From contig NZ_JAUQTB010000001.1 in assembly GCF_030580655.1 (NCBI RefSeq), positions 434,001-498,000 on the forward strand: DNA of 64,000 bases, written 5' to 3'. The number at the start of each line of letters is the position of its first letter. Position 1 is the stretch's first letter. The notes under the pieces are model-generated. The model worked only from the letters and a program-made list of their open reading frames with translations, did no database searches and was not told the origin of the DNA. This DNA comes from Paenibacillus lacisoli. GTDB lineage: Bacteria; Bacillota; Bacilli; Paenibacillales; Paenibacillaceae. This document shows positions 53,407-60,992 of the stretch, in pieces. Position numbers and translations under genes: made by a program.

Positions 53407-54606
53407 CTAAAAGCGAGCAGCTTGTTCCGAAATGTAACTGTCTGTCATGGCGATAAACAGCTTGACCGCATGCAGCATGGCATCTTCGTCAAAATCAAAT
53501 TTAGGATGATGATGAGGATAAATGGCATTTTTGTCAGGGTTACCGGCTCCAACAAACATGAAACAGCCTGGACGCTGACGCAGGTAATACGCAAAATCTT
53601 CAGCCGGCATCAGCTGTGGTGATTCTACCACATGCTCGCTGCCAAACACGTCAACGGCTTCCTTGAAAAATCTTGCCGCCTCTCCAGTATCATTCACCAC
53701 GGGCGGATAACCCATAATGTAGTTAATTTCAGCCCGGGTTCCATAGGAAGCAGCGATATGGGAAGTCATATCATGTACCCGCTGCTTCATTACTTCACGT
53801 GTATCTTCATCAAAAGTGCGGACCGTACCGCTGAGCCTGCAGGTCTCCGCAATGACGTTCTGCGCAGAGCCGCCCTGAATCGTGCCGATGGTCAATACAG
53901 CAGGCTTCAACGGATCGACGGACCGGCTGACGACACTCTGCAGCTGCATAACAAGGGCTGATCCTGCGACCACACTATCATTCGTAACCTGCGGCATGCC
54001 GCCATGGCCGCCTTTTCCCGTAATTTCGATATAGAAATCATCCGCTGCCGCCATAATCGGACCCGCCAGACTGGCAGCATTCCCGACAGGGATAGGTGTC
54101 CACAGATGGATGCCGTAGATGACATCAACGCCTTCCAGTACCCCGTCAGAAATGACTTGTACTGCTCCGCCAGGGAGCAGTTCCTCCGCAGGCTGAAACA
54201 GAAAGCGGATCTCTCCTTCCACCTGATCGCGGATTTTACTGTAATAGGAAGCCGTACCGAGCAAAATGGAAGTGTGGCCATCATGTCCGCACGCATGCAT
54301 TGCACCGTCCTTCAATGAACGGTATTCGCAATCTTTTTCATCCTGAATCGGCAGTGCATCCATATCGGCTCGCAGCATGACGACCGGCCCGGGACGTCCC
54401 CCTCGGAGAACGGCCAAGACGCCATGCCCGCCTACATTTCTTCTTACTTCAAGCCCTAACTCCTCCAGCTTGCCTGCAACGAACGCCGATGTCTCCTGCT
54501 CATGGAAGGAAACCTCGGGATGCTGGTGAAGATATCTCCGCCAAGAGACCATGCTGCCCAGGAGATCCTCTTCCAGCCATCTGCTGATTTCCACTGTTGT
54601 ATTCAT
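53407..54606 (-). CDS. M20-family amidohydrolase (aminoacylase type)
   Basis: A 399-residue metallo-amidohydrolase. The metal-binding HACGHDGHTS (about 100-109), LRADMDALPI, the Glu-Glu pair in PAEELLPGG and the His in GGHGGMPQ fit the family, whose members cleave N-acyl amino acids, including N-acetyl-diaminopimelate. No dapD-like gene lies nearby to suggest a specific substrate. ATG 54606 follows GGGTGGA by six bases. Confidence 0.9.
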   Translation of the reverse strand: MNTTVEISRWLEEDLLGSMVSWRRYLHQHPEVSFHEQETSAFVAGKLEELGLEVRRNVGGHGVLAVLRGGRPGPVVMLRADMDALPIQDEKDCEYRSLKDGAMHACGHDGHTSILLGTASYYSKIRDQVEGEIRFLFQPAEELLPGGAVQVISDGVLEGVDVIYGIHLWTPIPVGNAASLAGPIMAAADDFYIEITGKGGHGGMPQVTNDSVVAGSALVMQLQSVVSRSVDPLKPAVLTIGTIQGGSAQNVIAETCRLSGTVRTFDEDTREVMKQRVHDMTSHIAASYGTRAEINYIMGYPPVVNDTGEAARFFKEAVDVFGSEHVVESPQLMPAEDFAYYLRQRPGCFMFVGAGNPDKNAIYPHHHPKFDFDEDAMLHAVKLFIAMTDSYISEQAARF

Positions 54607-54910
54607 CGTGATCCACCCTTCCGTGTAATGGTCCAAGATATGTATTTTTATTATTGTAACAGAAGTTATCCGAAATAACCTTACACGTCTCTTTTCCTTG
54701 GTGGATCATTCTGTATGAAAATTTGCTAAAAACGCAGCTGCAGCAGGGGCTCCCAACTTGCAGACCGCTGCCAAACATACTATGATGACTATACTTGGAT
54801 GACTCTGCTAGTACGACTTTCTTGTACGACTTTCCTGTACGACTGTTTGTACGAATGTTAATGAGACGAGTAAATTCGACTTACCCAGAAAAGGAGGAGA
54901 CCTCACCGTC
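54607..54910. other. Intergenic region with tandem repeats
   Basis: About 300 bases divide the M20 gene (minus) from the small ORF and ftsW-like gene (plus). It contains four near-identical 12-13-base direct repeats (listed separately) and no other coding signal. Confidence 0.5.
54811..54860 (+). repeat. Tandem GTACGACTTTCTT repeats
   Basis: Units begin at 54811, 54824, 54837 and 54849: GTACGACTTTCTT, GTACGACTTTCCT, GTACGACTGTTT and GTACGAATGTTA. They are tandem with decaying identity and stand 50 bases before the leader ORF of the ftsW-like gene. They may be a multi-copy operator or the product of slippage. Confidence 0.8.
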
Positions 54911-55039
54911 ATGTTAGATTTACATAACGACACGGACAAGCCAGCCTGCCTGCACTTGTTGCGCCTGCTGCGCATCCCTCATCTGAACGATGCAGTGACC
55001 GTGAACTCCGCTTCCATAGACCGGAGGAGAGCATCATGA
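54911..55039 (+). CDS. Small ORF overlapping the ftsW-like start
   Basis: A 42-codon frame from ATG 54911 to the TGA that overlaps the next start as ATGA. It has an AAAGGAGGAG 13 bases upstream and encodes a Leu/His/Arg-rich peptide (CLHLLRLLRIPHLN). It might be a coupling leader, or accidental. No family recognised. Confidence 0.4.
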   Translation: MLDLHNDTDKPACLHLLRLLRIPHLNDAVTVNSASIDRRRAS

Positions 55040-56283
55040 ACGAGAAACCAGTCAAACGCCGGGGCACGCCGGATTTTCAGCTGCTGATCCTGACCTTCCT
55101 GCTCGTCGGGTTCGGCGTTCTGATGGTATTCAGTGCCAGCTCCAGCCTGACAGGAGCCAGCAGCAAGTTCGGCAATGATCCTTATTACTTTCTAAAGAAA
55201 CAGGCGATGTGGGCTGTCGTGGGCACGCTCTTCATGTTTGTTGCTATGAACCTTCCGCTAAAGAGCTACAAAAAGCTGTTCAAACCGCTGTTTCTCGTTA
55301 CCGTTCTTCTTCTGATTGCGGTTCTCTTTACGAAAGGGCTTAACGGCGCGAGCAGCTGGCTGCAGATTGTAGGTCTGGGTATTCAGCCTACCGAGCTGGC
55401 GAAGATCGCTTCCATTCTGTATCTGGCAGCACTGATCACCAAGAAGGGTGAACGGTTCCGGGATCTGAAAACAGGCTATGTACCCGTGACCGTTATTGTC
55501 GGTTTTATCGCGGGCCTGATTATGCTTCAGCCGGATTTTGGCTCCTGCTTCATTCTGGTAGCGACGTGCGGACTCGTCATTTATGCAGGCGGGGCCAGTA
55601 CGAAGCACATGCTTGTAACCATGCTGATCCTGATCGTGACAGCCGCTCTGATGTTTGGTGTCGGCAGCCTGTTCGGCTCATCATCTTCCAGCAGCTCTGT
55701 CGGAGATCAGGCGGAGAAAAACTACAAAATGGGCCGGATTGAAGCCTTTTTGAATCCGTCGGCCGACAAGCAGAATACAAGTTATAACCTGTACCAATCC
55801 CTTATGGGCATTGGTGAGGGCGGAATTACCGGTTCCGGCTTTGGACAAGGCATCATCAAGCTTCATTATCTCCCCAATCCCTATAACGACTTTATCTTTT
55901 CAGTTATTGGTGAGGAGTTTGGACTGATCGGTACCGGCCTCTTCCTGCTGCTTTATCTCTATTTTATCTGGAGAGGCATGCTGATTGCGCTTCGCTGTCC
56001 GGATCCCTTTGGCACTCTGGTCGGTACCGGTGTCATGGGGCTGATCGCTATTCAGGCATTCATCAACATCGGTGGAGTGACAAAAACGATTCCGCTGACC
56101 GGGGTCACTCTTCCATTTATCAGTTACGGCGGTTCTTCCCTTCTGGCCATGATGCTCAGTATGGGCATCATGCTCAGTATCTCCAGGGAGAGCAAGCTTG
56201 AGGAGACGAAGGAAACGACCAAATCCGTCAGAGTCCGCCGCCCGACCGAGCTCGAAGCACGCCGTTCCGCCAGATTCCGGTAA
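55036..56283 (+). CDS. FtsW/RodA/SpoVE-type SEDS glycosyltransferase
   Basis: A 415-residue membrane protein with about ten helices. SEDS signatures: FQLLILTFLLVGFGVLMVFSASS at the start, LQPDFGSC (catalytic Asp region, about 155), YLPNPYNDFIFSVIGEEFGLIG (about 276-297) and PLTGVTLPFISYGGSS (about 354-369). SEDS proteins polymerise peptidoglycan strands at the septum (FtsW), side wall (RodA) or spore cortex (SpoVE); the sequence alone does not decide, although FtsW/SpoVE is closest. A Ser-rich extracellular loop (SSSSSSSV) is found after helix 6. GGAGGAGA stands before ATG 55036. No cognate transpeptidase gene is adjacent. Confidence 0.88.
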   Translation: MNEKPVKRRGTPDFQLLILTFLLVGFGVLMVFSASSSLTGASSKFGNDPYYFLKKQAMWAVVGTLFMFVAMNLPLKSYKKLFKPLFLVTVLLLIAVLFTKGLNGASSWLQIVGLGIQPTELAKIASILYLAALITKKGERFRDLKTGYVPVTVIVGFIAGLIMLQPDFGSCFILVATCGLVIYAGGASTKHMLVTMLILIVTAALMFGVGSLFGSSSSSSSVGDQAEKNYKMGRIEAFLNPSADKQNTSYNLYQSLMGIGEGGITGSGFGQGIIKLHYLPNPYNDFIFSVIGEEFGLIGTGLFLLLYLYFIWRGMLIALRCPDPFGTLVGTGVMGLIAIQAFINIGGVTKTIPLTGVTLPFISYGGSSLLAMMLSMGIMLSISRESKLEETKETTKSVRVRRPTELEARRSARFR

Positions 56284-56286
56284 TAC

Positions 56287-56317
56287 AAAAAAGACTGCCC
56301 TCAGGGCAGTCTTTTTT
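56287..56317. terminator. Bidirectional terminator
   Basis: AAAAAAGACTGCCC and GGGCAGTCTTTTTT pair around CTCA between the convergent ftsW-like and asp23-like genes. Confidence 0.9.
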
Positions 56318-56338
56318 CATTGTTTCGTCATTTTGAAG

Positions 56339-56701
56339 TTAGATCATGTCGTCCTTAAAGGCTACGCCTTCAACCTTAACATTCACTTCCACGACCCGCA
56401 GTCCGGTCATACTCTCCACAGCTTCACGCACGTTCTGCTGCAGCATCCGCGATACCTCATGGATCGGCGTCTCGTACAGTACGATAATTCGCAGGTCAAT
56501 CGCTGCTTCCAGCTGTCCAACCTCTACCGTCACGCCTTTTTGCACATTTTTCCCGCTTAGTCGCTTCGCCCAGCCTTCCGACAAACCTCCCGACATTGCA
56601 GCAATGCCCGGTGTTTCGAGTGCAGCGAGACCGGCAATCTTGGCTACCACATCATCCGCGATCCGGATGCTGCCCGATTCAAGTTGCAGTTGTTCTGCCA
56701 T
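56339..56701 (-). CDS. Asp23/Gls24-family envelope stress protein (YloU-like)
   Basis: A 120-residue Asp23/Gls24 protein: GSIRIADDVVAKIAGLAALETPG (about 11-33), DLRIIVLYETPIHEVSRMLQQNV (about 72-94) and VVEVNVKVEGVAF near the end. In B. subtilis the homologue yloU precedes yloV/fakA; here the gene stands alone at 56.3 kb, far from fakA. ATG 56701 has GGAGGATGTG before it. Confidence 0.92.
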   Translation of the reverse strand: MAEQLQLESGSIRIADDVVAKIAGLAALETPGIAAMSGGLSEGWAKRLSGKNVQKGVTVEVGQLEAAIDLRIIVLYETPIHEVSRMLQQNVREAVESMTGLRVVEVNVKVEGVAFKDDMI

Positions 56702-56860
56702 GCTACACATCCTCCTTCATCTCAATAACCGTATTGTAAATCCTTTCTATGCGAAAATGCAAATCAAACAGCGACTTTAGTTTCGTTTACTCTTTTTAGA
56801 GTATTGGGTATATTGTTAAAGGATGGTTTGAATAACAACTTACATAATGAGGTGGCTGAT

Positions 56861-57934
56861 TTGAGAAAACAGATTTCGACCCTCCTGCTCATTGCCAGCT
56901 TCGTGCTGAGCGGGATCGCCCACTACACACACATGAATGCCATTGTACAGTTTATTCTGTCGGCTATTGCTGTCATCTTTGTAGCTGGGTTTTTGGGACG
57001 GGCTACCGAGAATGTCTCCCATTACGCCGGGCAGCGTCTGGGCGGCTTCCTGAACGCGACCTTCGGCAACGCGGCCGAGCTAATTATTGCCATCTTCCTT
57101 GTCAAGGAAGGGCTGTATGATATGGTGAAGGCCAGCCTCACCGGCTCGATTATTGGCAACCTGCTGCTGGTACTGGGTGCAAGCCTGTTCGCAGGCGGAC
57201 TGAAATTCAAGGTCCAGAAATTTAATGTATCGCTGGCCGGATTGAGTGGTTCCCTGATGATTGTTGCCGTCATCTCCCTGTTCGTTCCAGCGGTGTTCCT
57301 GAACACACATTCGATCACAAAGGAAGATACAGACACGCTCAGTCTGATTGTTGCCGTCGTTCTTATTGTCGCTTATCTGGCCTGGCTGCTGTTCTCGCTC
57401 GTCACCCACAAGGATTACCTGGATGATGTAACCGAGGACTCGGAAGAAGAGCTTCCGCATGAGCATGCACCTGCCTGGTCCCGCAACCGTGCGGTCTCCT
57501 ATCTGGTTCTTGCAACTGTTATGGTCGCATTCGTCAGTGAATGGCTCGTCGGTACGCTGGAGACGTTCACGACACAATTTGGTTTAAGCGAGCTGTTCGT
57601 CGGGGCCTTCCTGGTAGCGATCATCGGTAATGCAGCTGAACACAGCGCAGCCATCATGCTGGCGATGAAAAATAAGGTCGGCGCAGCCGTCGAGATCGCA
57701 GTAGGCAGCAGCCTTCAGATTGCCTTGTTCGTAGCACCGGTTCTCATCATTGTCAGTTCCTTTATGTCTCACGGCGTGATGGATATTGTCTTCACAACGA
57801 TCGAACTCGTTGCCATCGGTGTATCCGTGTTTATTGCCAAGTCGATTACGCAGGATGGCGCAACCAACTGGTACGAAGGCCTGATGCTGCTTGTCGTCTA
57901 TATCATGCTTGGCGTTTCGTTCTTCCTCGTCTAG
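56861..57934 (+). CDS. Ca2+/H+ antiporter (CaCA superfamily, Cax)
   Basis: A 357-residue membrane transporter with about eleven helices. Two inverted exchanger repeats each carry the ion-binding motif: GNAAELIIAIF (about 65-75) and GNAAEHSAAIML (about 258-269). An acidic loop with TEDSEEELPHEHA (about 190-203) lies between the halves. It exports Ca2+ in exchange for protons. I prefer TTG 56861 (GAGGTGG six bases upstream); a longer TTG frame starts at 56804. Confidence 0.92.
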   Translation: MRKQISTLLLIASFVLSGIAHYTHMNAIVQFILSAIAVIFVAGFLGRATENVSHYAGQRLGGFLNATFGNAAELIIAIFLVKEGLYDMVKASLTGSIIGNLLLVLGASLFAGGLKFKVQKFNVSLAGLSGSLMIVAVISLFVPAVFLNTHSITKEDTDTLSLIVAVVLIVAYLAWLLFSLVTHKDYLDDVTEDSEEELPHEHAPAWSRNRAVSYLVLATVMVAFVSEWLVGTLETFTTQFGLSELFVGAFLVAIIGNAAEHSAAIMLAMKNKVGAAVEIAVGSSLQIALFVAPVLIIVSSFMSHGVMDIVFTTIELVAIGVSVFIAKSITQDGATNWYEGLMLLVVYIMLGVSFFLV

Positions 57935-57954
57935 ACCTATATCTCACGTTTAAC

Positions 57955-58008
57955 AAAAGGGTGCTCCTCAAGTCAGCAACATTCACCGGCTTGAGGAGCA
58001 CCCTTTTT
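57955..58008. terminator. Bidirectional terminator
   Basis: A 15-bp perfect stem (AGGGTGCTCCTCAAG / CTTGAGGAGCACCCT) with a 17-base loop, A-run left and T-run right, after the antiporter gene. Confidence 0.88.
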
Positions 58009-58029
58009 ATGTCGTCGTTGTTACAAAAT

Positions 58030-58054
58030 AAAAAAAGCATGCAGGGCATGCTTC
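58030..58054 (-). terminator. ylaN terminator
   Basis: On the minus strand AAGCATGC and GCATGCTT pair around CCCT, followed by TTTTT. Confidence 0.8.
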
Positions 58055-58077
58055 TCAGGTTGTCGGCAGGAGTCCGA

Positions 58078-58365
58078 CTATTCCTTATTATTTAAGGCCT
58101 CATACAAGACGGCCAGATTGCGTTCAAGCTTGCTGACGAGCTGCTTACCGAGCATTTCGGGAACCAGTCCGGCACGGACAGCAAAATCTACTTCTTTGGA
58201 AAAACCGTACATTTGGGTATCCAGCACTTCCTCATACAGAGGACAGTAACGGGTTGCCAGATTCTCCATCTGTACTTCAATTAGCTTTTGTATTTTATCA
58301 GCGTCATCTTGAAGCAGGTTAACCGCTTTAAGATTCAACTGCTCCTGCAATTCAGATGAAGTCAT
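58078..58365 (-). CDS. ylaN: YlaN family protein (DUF1507)
   Basis: A 95-residue Yla[44 protein letters not shown] is close to the family consensus. YlaN binds Fe(II) and relieves Fur repression when iron is short; in B. subtilis it is essential under some iron conditions. GGGGGAAGAG lies before ATG 58365. Confidence 0.93.
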   Translation of the reverse strand: MTSSELQEQLNLKAVNLLQDDADKIQKLIEVQMENLATRYCPLYEEVLDTQMYGFSKEVDFAVRAGLVPEMLGKQLVSKLERNLAVLYEALNNKE

Positions 58366-58453
58366 GCACTCTTCCCCCCTCTGTCCATAAAATCTCATCA
58401 GACGTTCTATCTTAATATTAGACGAAATTGCGGGCTAATACAAGAACTTGAAT

Positions 58454-58488
58454 AAAAAAGCGTCCCGGCCCAAAGAGCCGGAACGCTT
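58454..58488 (-). terminator. Terminator of the HPr-like gene
   Basis: On the minus strand AAGCGTTCCGGC and GCCGGGACGCTT form a stem with one mismatch and a TTTTTT tail. Confidence 0.85.
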
Positions 58489-58506
58489 GCTGATTTTAAA
58501 GCCTGA

Positions 58507-58752
58507 TTAGTCGGTAGCCACGGTTACACTAAGGCCATTCTTGGCAAATGCTTCTGCCACTGCCTTGGTAGCCTCTTCAGCATCGGGTCCATGAACATGA
58601 AGTTCATAGCTCTTATTGCTGACCAACGTCGTGAACAAACCCAAGATGCTCTTGACGTCAATGTATTTGTTGTCGGAATGCAGGACAATGGATGAGGTAA
58701 ATTTGCTTGCGGTCTGTGCGATTTCTACTACGGCTGCATTGTTGCTGGACAT
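58507..58752 (-). CDS. HPr-like protein without the catalytic histidine
   Basis: An 81-residue protein whose body matches HPr: AQTASKFTSSIVLH fits VQTASKYDADVNL, KSILGLFTTLVS fits the KSIMGVMS region with the regulatory Ser (about residue 35, HPr Ser46), and AEAFAKNGL fits the last helix. The N-terminal strand and the GIHARPA loop are missing; the residue at the His15 place is Asn. It cannot carry PTS phosphate but could be phosphorylated on Ser like Crh, and so take part in catabolite control. GGAGGGATTTAT precedes ATG 58752. Not the main HPr. Confidence 0.85.
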   Translation of the reverse strand: MSSNNAAVVEIAQTASKFTSSIVLHSDNKYIDVKSILGLFTTLVSNKSYELHVHGPDAEEATKAVAEAFAKNGLSVTVATD

Positions 58753-58846
58753 ATAAATCCCTCCGATTCCCATTAAGAAATTCTCATGTAATCATTACCT
58801 TTTTAATGATACATTGAATCCGCTTACTCTTCAAGAACATTCCTGA

Positions 58847-59962
58847 CTATTTCAGGTTCTCAGGATTCAGCGCCTCAAGCTCAGGAATAACGAAAATTCC
58901 GTCCTTACGGATCAGAACGTCGTCAAAGTAGATTTCTCCGCCGCCGTACTCCGGACGCTGGATCAGCACCAAGTCCCAGTGAATGGAAGATCGGTTGCCG
59001 TTATCCGCATTCTCATATGCCTGACCTGGTGTAAAATGCAGGCTGCCAGCGATCTTCTCATCAAACAAAATATCCTTCATAGGATGGAGAATATACGGAT
59101 TAAAGCCGATAGCGAATTCACCGATATAACGTGCACCTTCATCAGAGTTCAGAATCTCATTGATGCGTTCCGTGTCATTGCTGGACGCTTCAACGATTTT
59201 GCCATTCTCGAAACGGAACTTGACATTCTCGAACGTAATACCGTTATACAGCGTAGCCGCATTGTAACTGATCGTTCCATTGACGGAATCGCGAACAGGA
59301 GCTGTATATACCTCGCCGTCCGGGATGTTGCACTGGCCAGAGCATTTGATGGAGCCAATGCCCTTGATCGAGAAGCTGAGGTCTGTACCAGGACCGACGA
59401 TACGCACTTTATCCGTATGATTCATCAGATCAGCCAGTGCATCCTGAGCCTTGTCCATTTTGGCATAGTCCAGATTGCAGACGTTGAAGTAAAAGTCTTC
59501 AAATGCCTCGGTGCTTGTATTAGCCAGCTGGGCCATGCTGGAGTTAGGATAGCGCAAGACTACCCATTTCGTATGCTTCACACGCTGCTCGCTATGTACG
59601 GGATGCTGGTAAAGAGCGTTGTACATCTTCATCTTCTCTTCCGGAACGTCAGACAGATCATTCACATTCTCACCGGCACGGATACCGATATAGCCCTGCA
59701 TCTGCTTCATACGGTTCAGATCGATCTCAGCCCATACCCGGAGCTGATCCTCGGTTGCATTCATCAGCATGGAACGCTGCACGGTGCGGTCCGTCAGCTG
59801 CACGAACGGATTACCGCCTTTTTTTGCAATCTCTTCTACAACAGCCTTGATCAGGTCGCGTTCGGTACCGATCATTTCTACCAGGATGTTCTCGCCGGGT
59901 TGAACATCTACGGAATAGCCGACCAGATTCTCAGCCAGCTTTTGGATTCTTGGGTCTCTCAT
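58847..59962 (-). CDS. M29-family aminopeptidase (AmpS-type)
   Basis: A 371-residue metallo-aminopeptidase of the M29 family. Metal-binding residues lie in the C-terminal half around the IPDGEVYTAPVRDSVNG segment (about 220-236), EFAIGFNP (about 285-292), the Glu in SIHWDLVL (about 331-338) and the end. It removes N-terminal amino acids from peptides. GGAGGTAAGATC stands before ATG 59962. Single gene. Confidence 0.9.
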   Translation of the reverse strand: MRDPRIQKLAENLVGYSVDVQPGENILVEMIGTERDLIKAVVEEIAKKGGNPFVQLTDRTVQRSMLMNATEDQLRVWAEIDLNRMKQMQGYIGIRAGENVNDLSDVPEEKMKMYNALYQHPVHSEQRVKHTKWVVLRYPNSSMAQLANTSTEAFEDFYFNVCNLDYAKMDKAQDALADLMNHTDKVRIVGPGTDLSFSIKGIGSIKCSGQCNIPDGEVYTAPVRDSVNGTISYNAATLYNGITFENVKFRFENGKIVEASSNDTERINEILNSDEGARYIGEFAIGFNPYILHPMKDILFDEKIAGSLHFTPGQAYENADNGNRSSIHWDLVLIQRPEYGGGEIYFDDVLIRKDGIFVIPELEALNPENLK

Positions 59963-60039
59963 ATGATCTTACCTCCTGGATGAAACGTTCATTTGAACGA
60001 TGGTTAATTTTCACTTTCTATTGTAGCACGCCACGAAGT

Positions 60040-60870
60040 TTACTTATAGTCCTCAAAATTCACATCCGTCACTAGAGATTCCTGCTGCGGCCGTCCATTT
60101 TTGTCATTGTACTGCAGCCGGCTCTCGGATGACAGTCGAATCGGAAGACTGGAGCTGCGATCCACTGTTAAATGATAGACGACGGAGGCCTCCGCCCCGT
60201 TCAACATCTGGACCAGCTCCTGCTGTCCCTTGTCCCAGACCTGATCCATTTCCTGCTGCACACGGTTTCCTTCAGGTCCTGCCTGACTGGAAGCTTTCTG
60301 ATCGTACTGTCTGCGTATGCTGCTCATTTCATCGCTCAGCTGTGCGGCAATCCACTGATGCGCTTCCGTCGGACCGAGTTCAATTCGAATCATTCGTGTA
60401 CCCCTTGCAGCACTGTGTTCGGTTGTCATCCGCTTGGGAACCGTGCTCAGCCCCTCTAGCTGACTGATAGGGTTGAATCGTGCTAATGTACCGTGCATAG
60501 TATCAGATTCACCTGACAACGAGATCCAGCGGCTGCCCAGGCGGGCAAAGGTTACAGAATTACCGCTGGCAGACATGCTCTGTATTCCGGGTTCCTTACC
60601 GCTTACCGGCAGAACGGTGTGGAGCGTTAATTCATCGTGGTCCTTGAGCGATCCTTCATAATGAAATTGATCTTTATACCCGTTCTCCTCATTCCTCCGC
60701 AATCCGGCTTGTCCTTGAAACTTTACACTCTCACGCCCTGCGATACCTGCCAGCGCATTCCGGTAGACCTGCTCTGGTGAAAAGTTGGTACTCGTCCAGC
60801 CGCAGCCGGGAATAATCAGCATTGCCATCATCATTGCGGTCAGCATTCTTCTGCCTTTTTGAACATCCAC
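60040..60870 (-). CDS. Lipoprotein, LolA-like fold suspected
   Basis: A 276-residue lipoprotein: basic start, hydrophobic segment and the lipobox LIIPGC (the Cys becomes lipidated). The rest is a soluble domain with repeated short beta strands (FQGQAGLRRNEENGYKDQFHYEGSL, FARLGSRWISLSG), an Arg/Gln-rich helix region (about 190-220), and a C-terminal strand pattern typical of LolA/LppX-like sheets. Members of this shape in Firmicutes are common and unknown. The start is uncertain (GTG 60870, ATG 60876 or ATG 60843). Confidence 0.7.
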   Translation of the reverse strand: MDVQKGRRMLTAMMMAMLIIPGCGWTSTNFSPEQVYRNALAGIAGRESVKFQGQAGLRRNEENGYKDQFHYEGSLKDHDELTLHTVLPVSGKEPGIQSMSASGNSVTFARLGSRWISLSGESDTMHGTLARFNPISQLEGLSTVPKRMTTEHSAARGTRMIRIELGPTEAHQWIAAQLSDEMSSIRRQYDQKASSQAGPEGNRVQQEMDQVWDKGQQELVQMLNGAEASVVYHLTVDRSSSLPIRLSSESRLQYNDKNGRPQQESLVTDVNFEDYK

Positions 60871-60958
60871 AGTCATCACCGCCTTATCACTTCATTCGTG
60901 TTTAGGCTGTCCGCGGGAGTGCGAGTTATACGTCCGCTATGAATAAAAATCAGATGCA

Positions 60959-60991
60959 AAAAAAGAACGTCTCCTTCAGGAAACGTCCGGT
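60959..60991 (-). terminator. Terminator of the GGDEF gene
   Basis: On the minus strand GGACGTTTCC and GGAGACGTTC pair with two mismatches around TGAA, followed by seven T. Confidence 0.8.
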
Positions 60992-60992
60992 T

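Noticed and set aside
54811-54860. Possible CRISPR-like array
   Set aside because: The units are directly adjacent with no spacers and are only 12-13 bases long.
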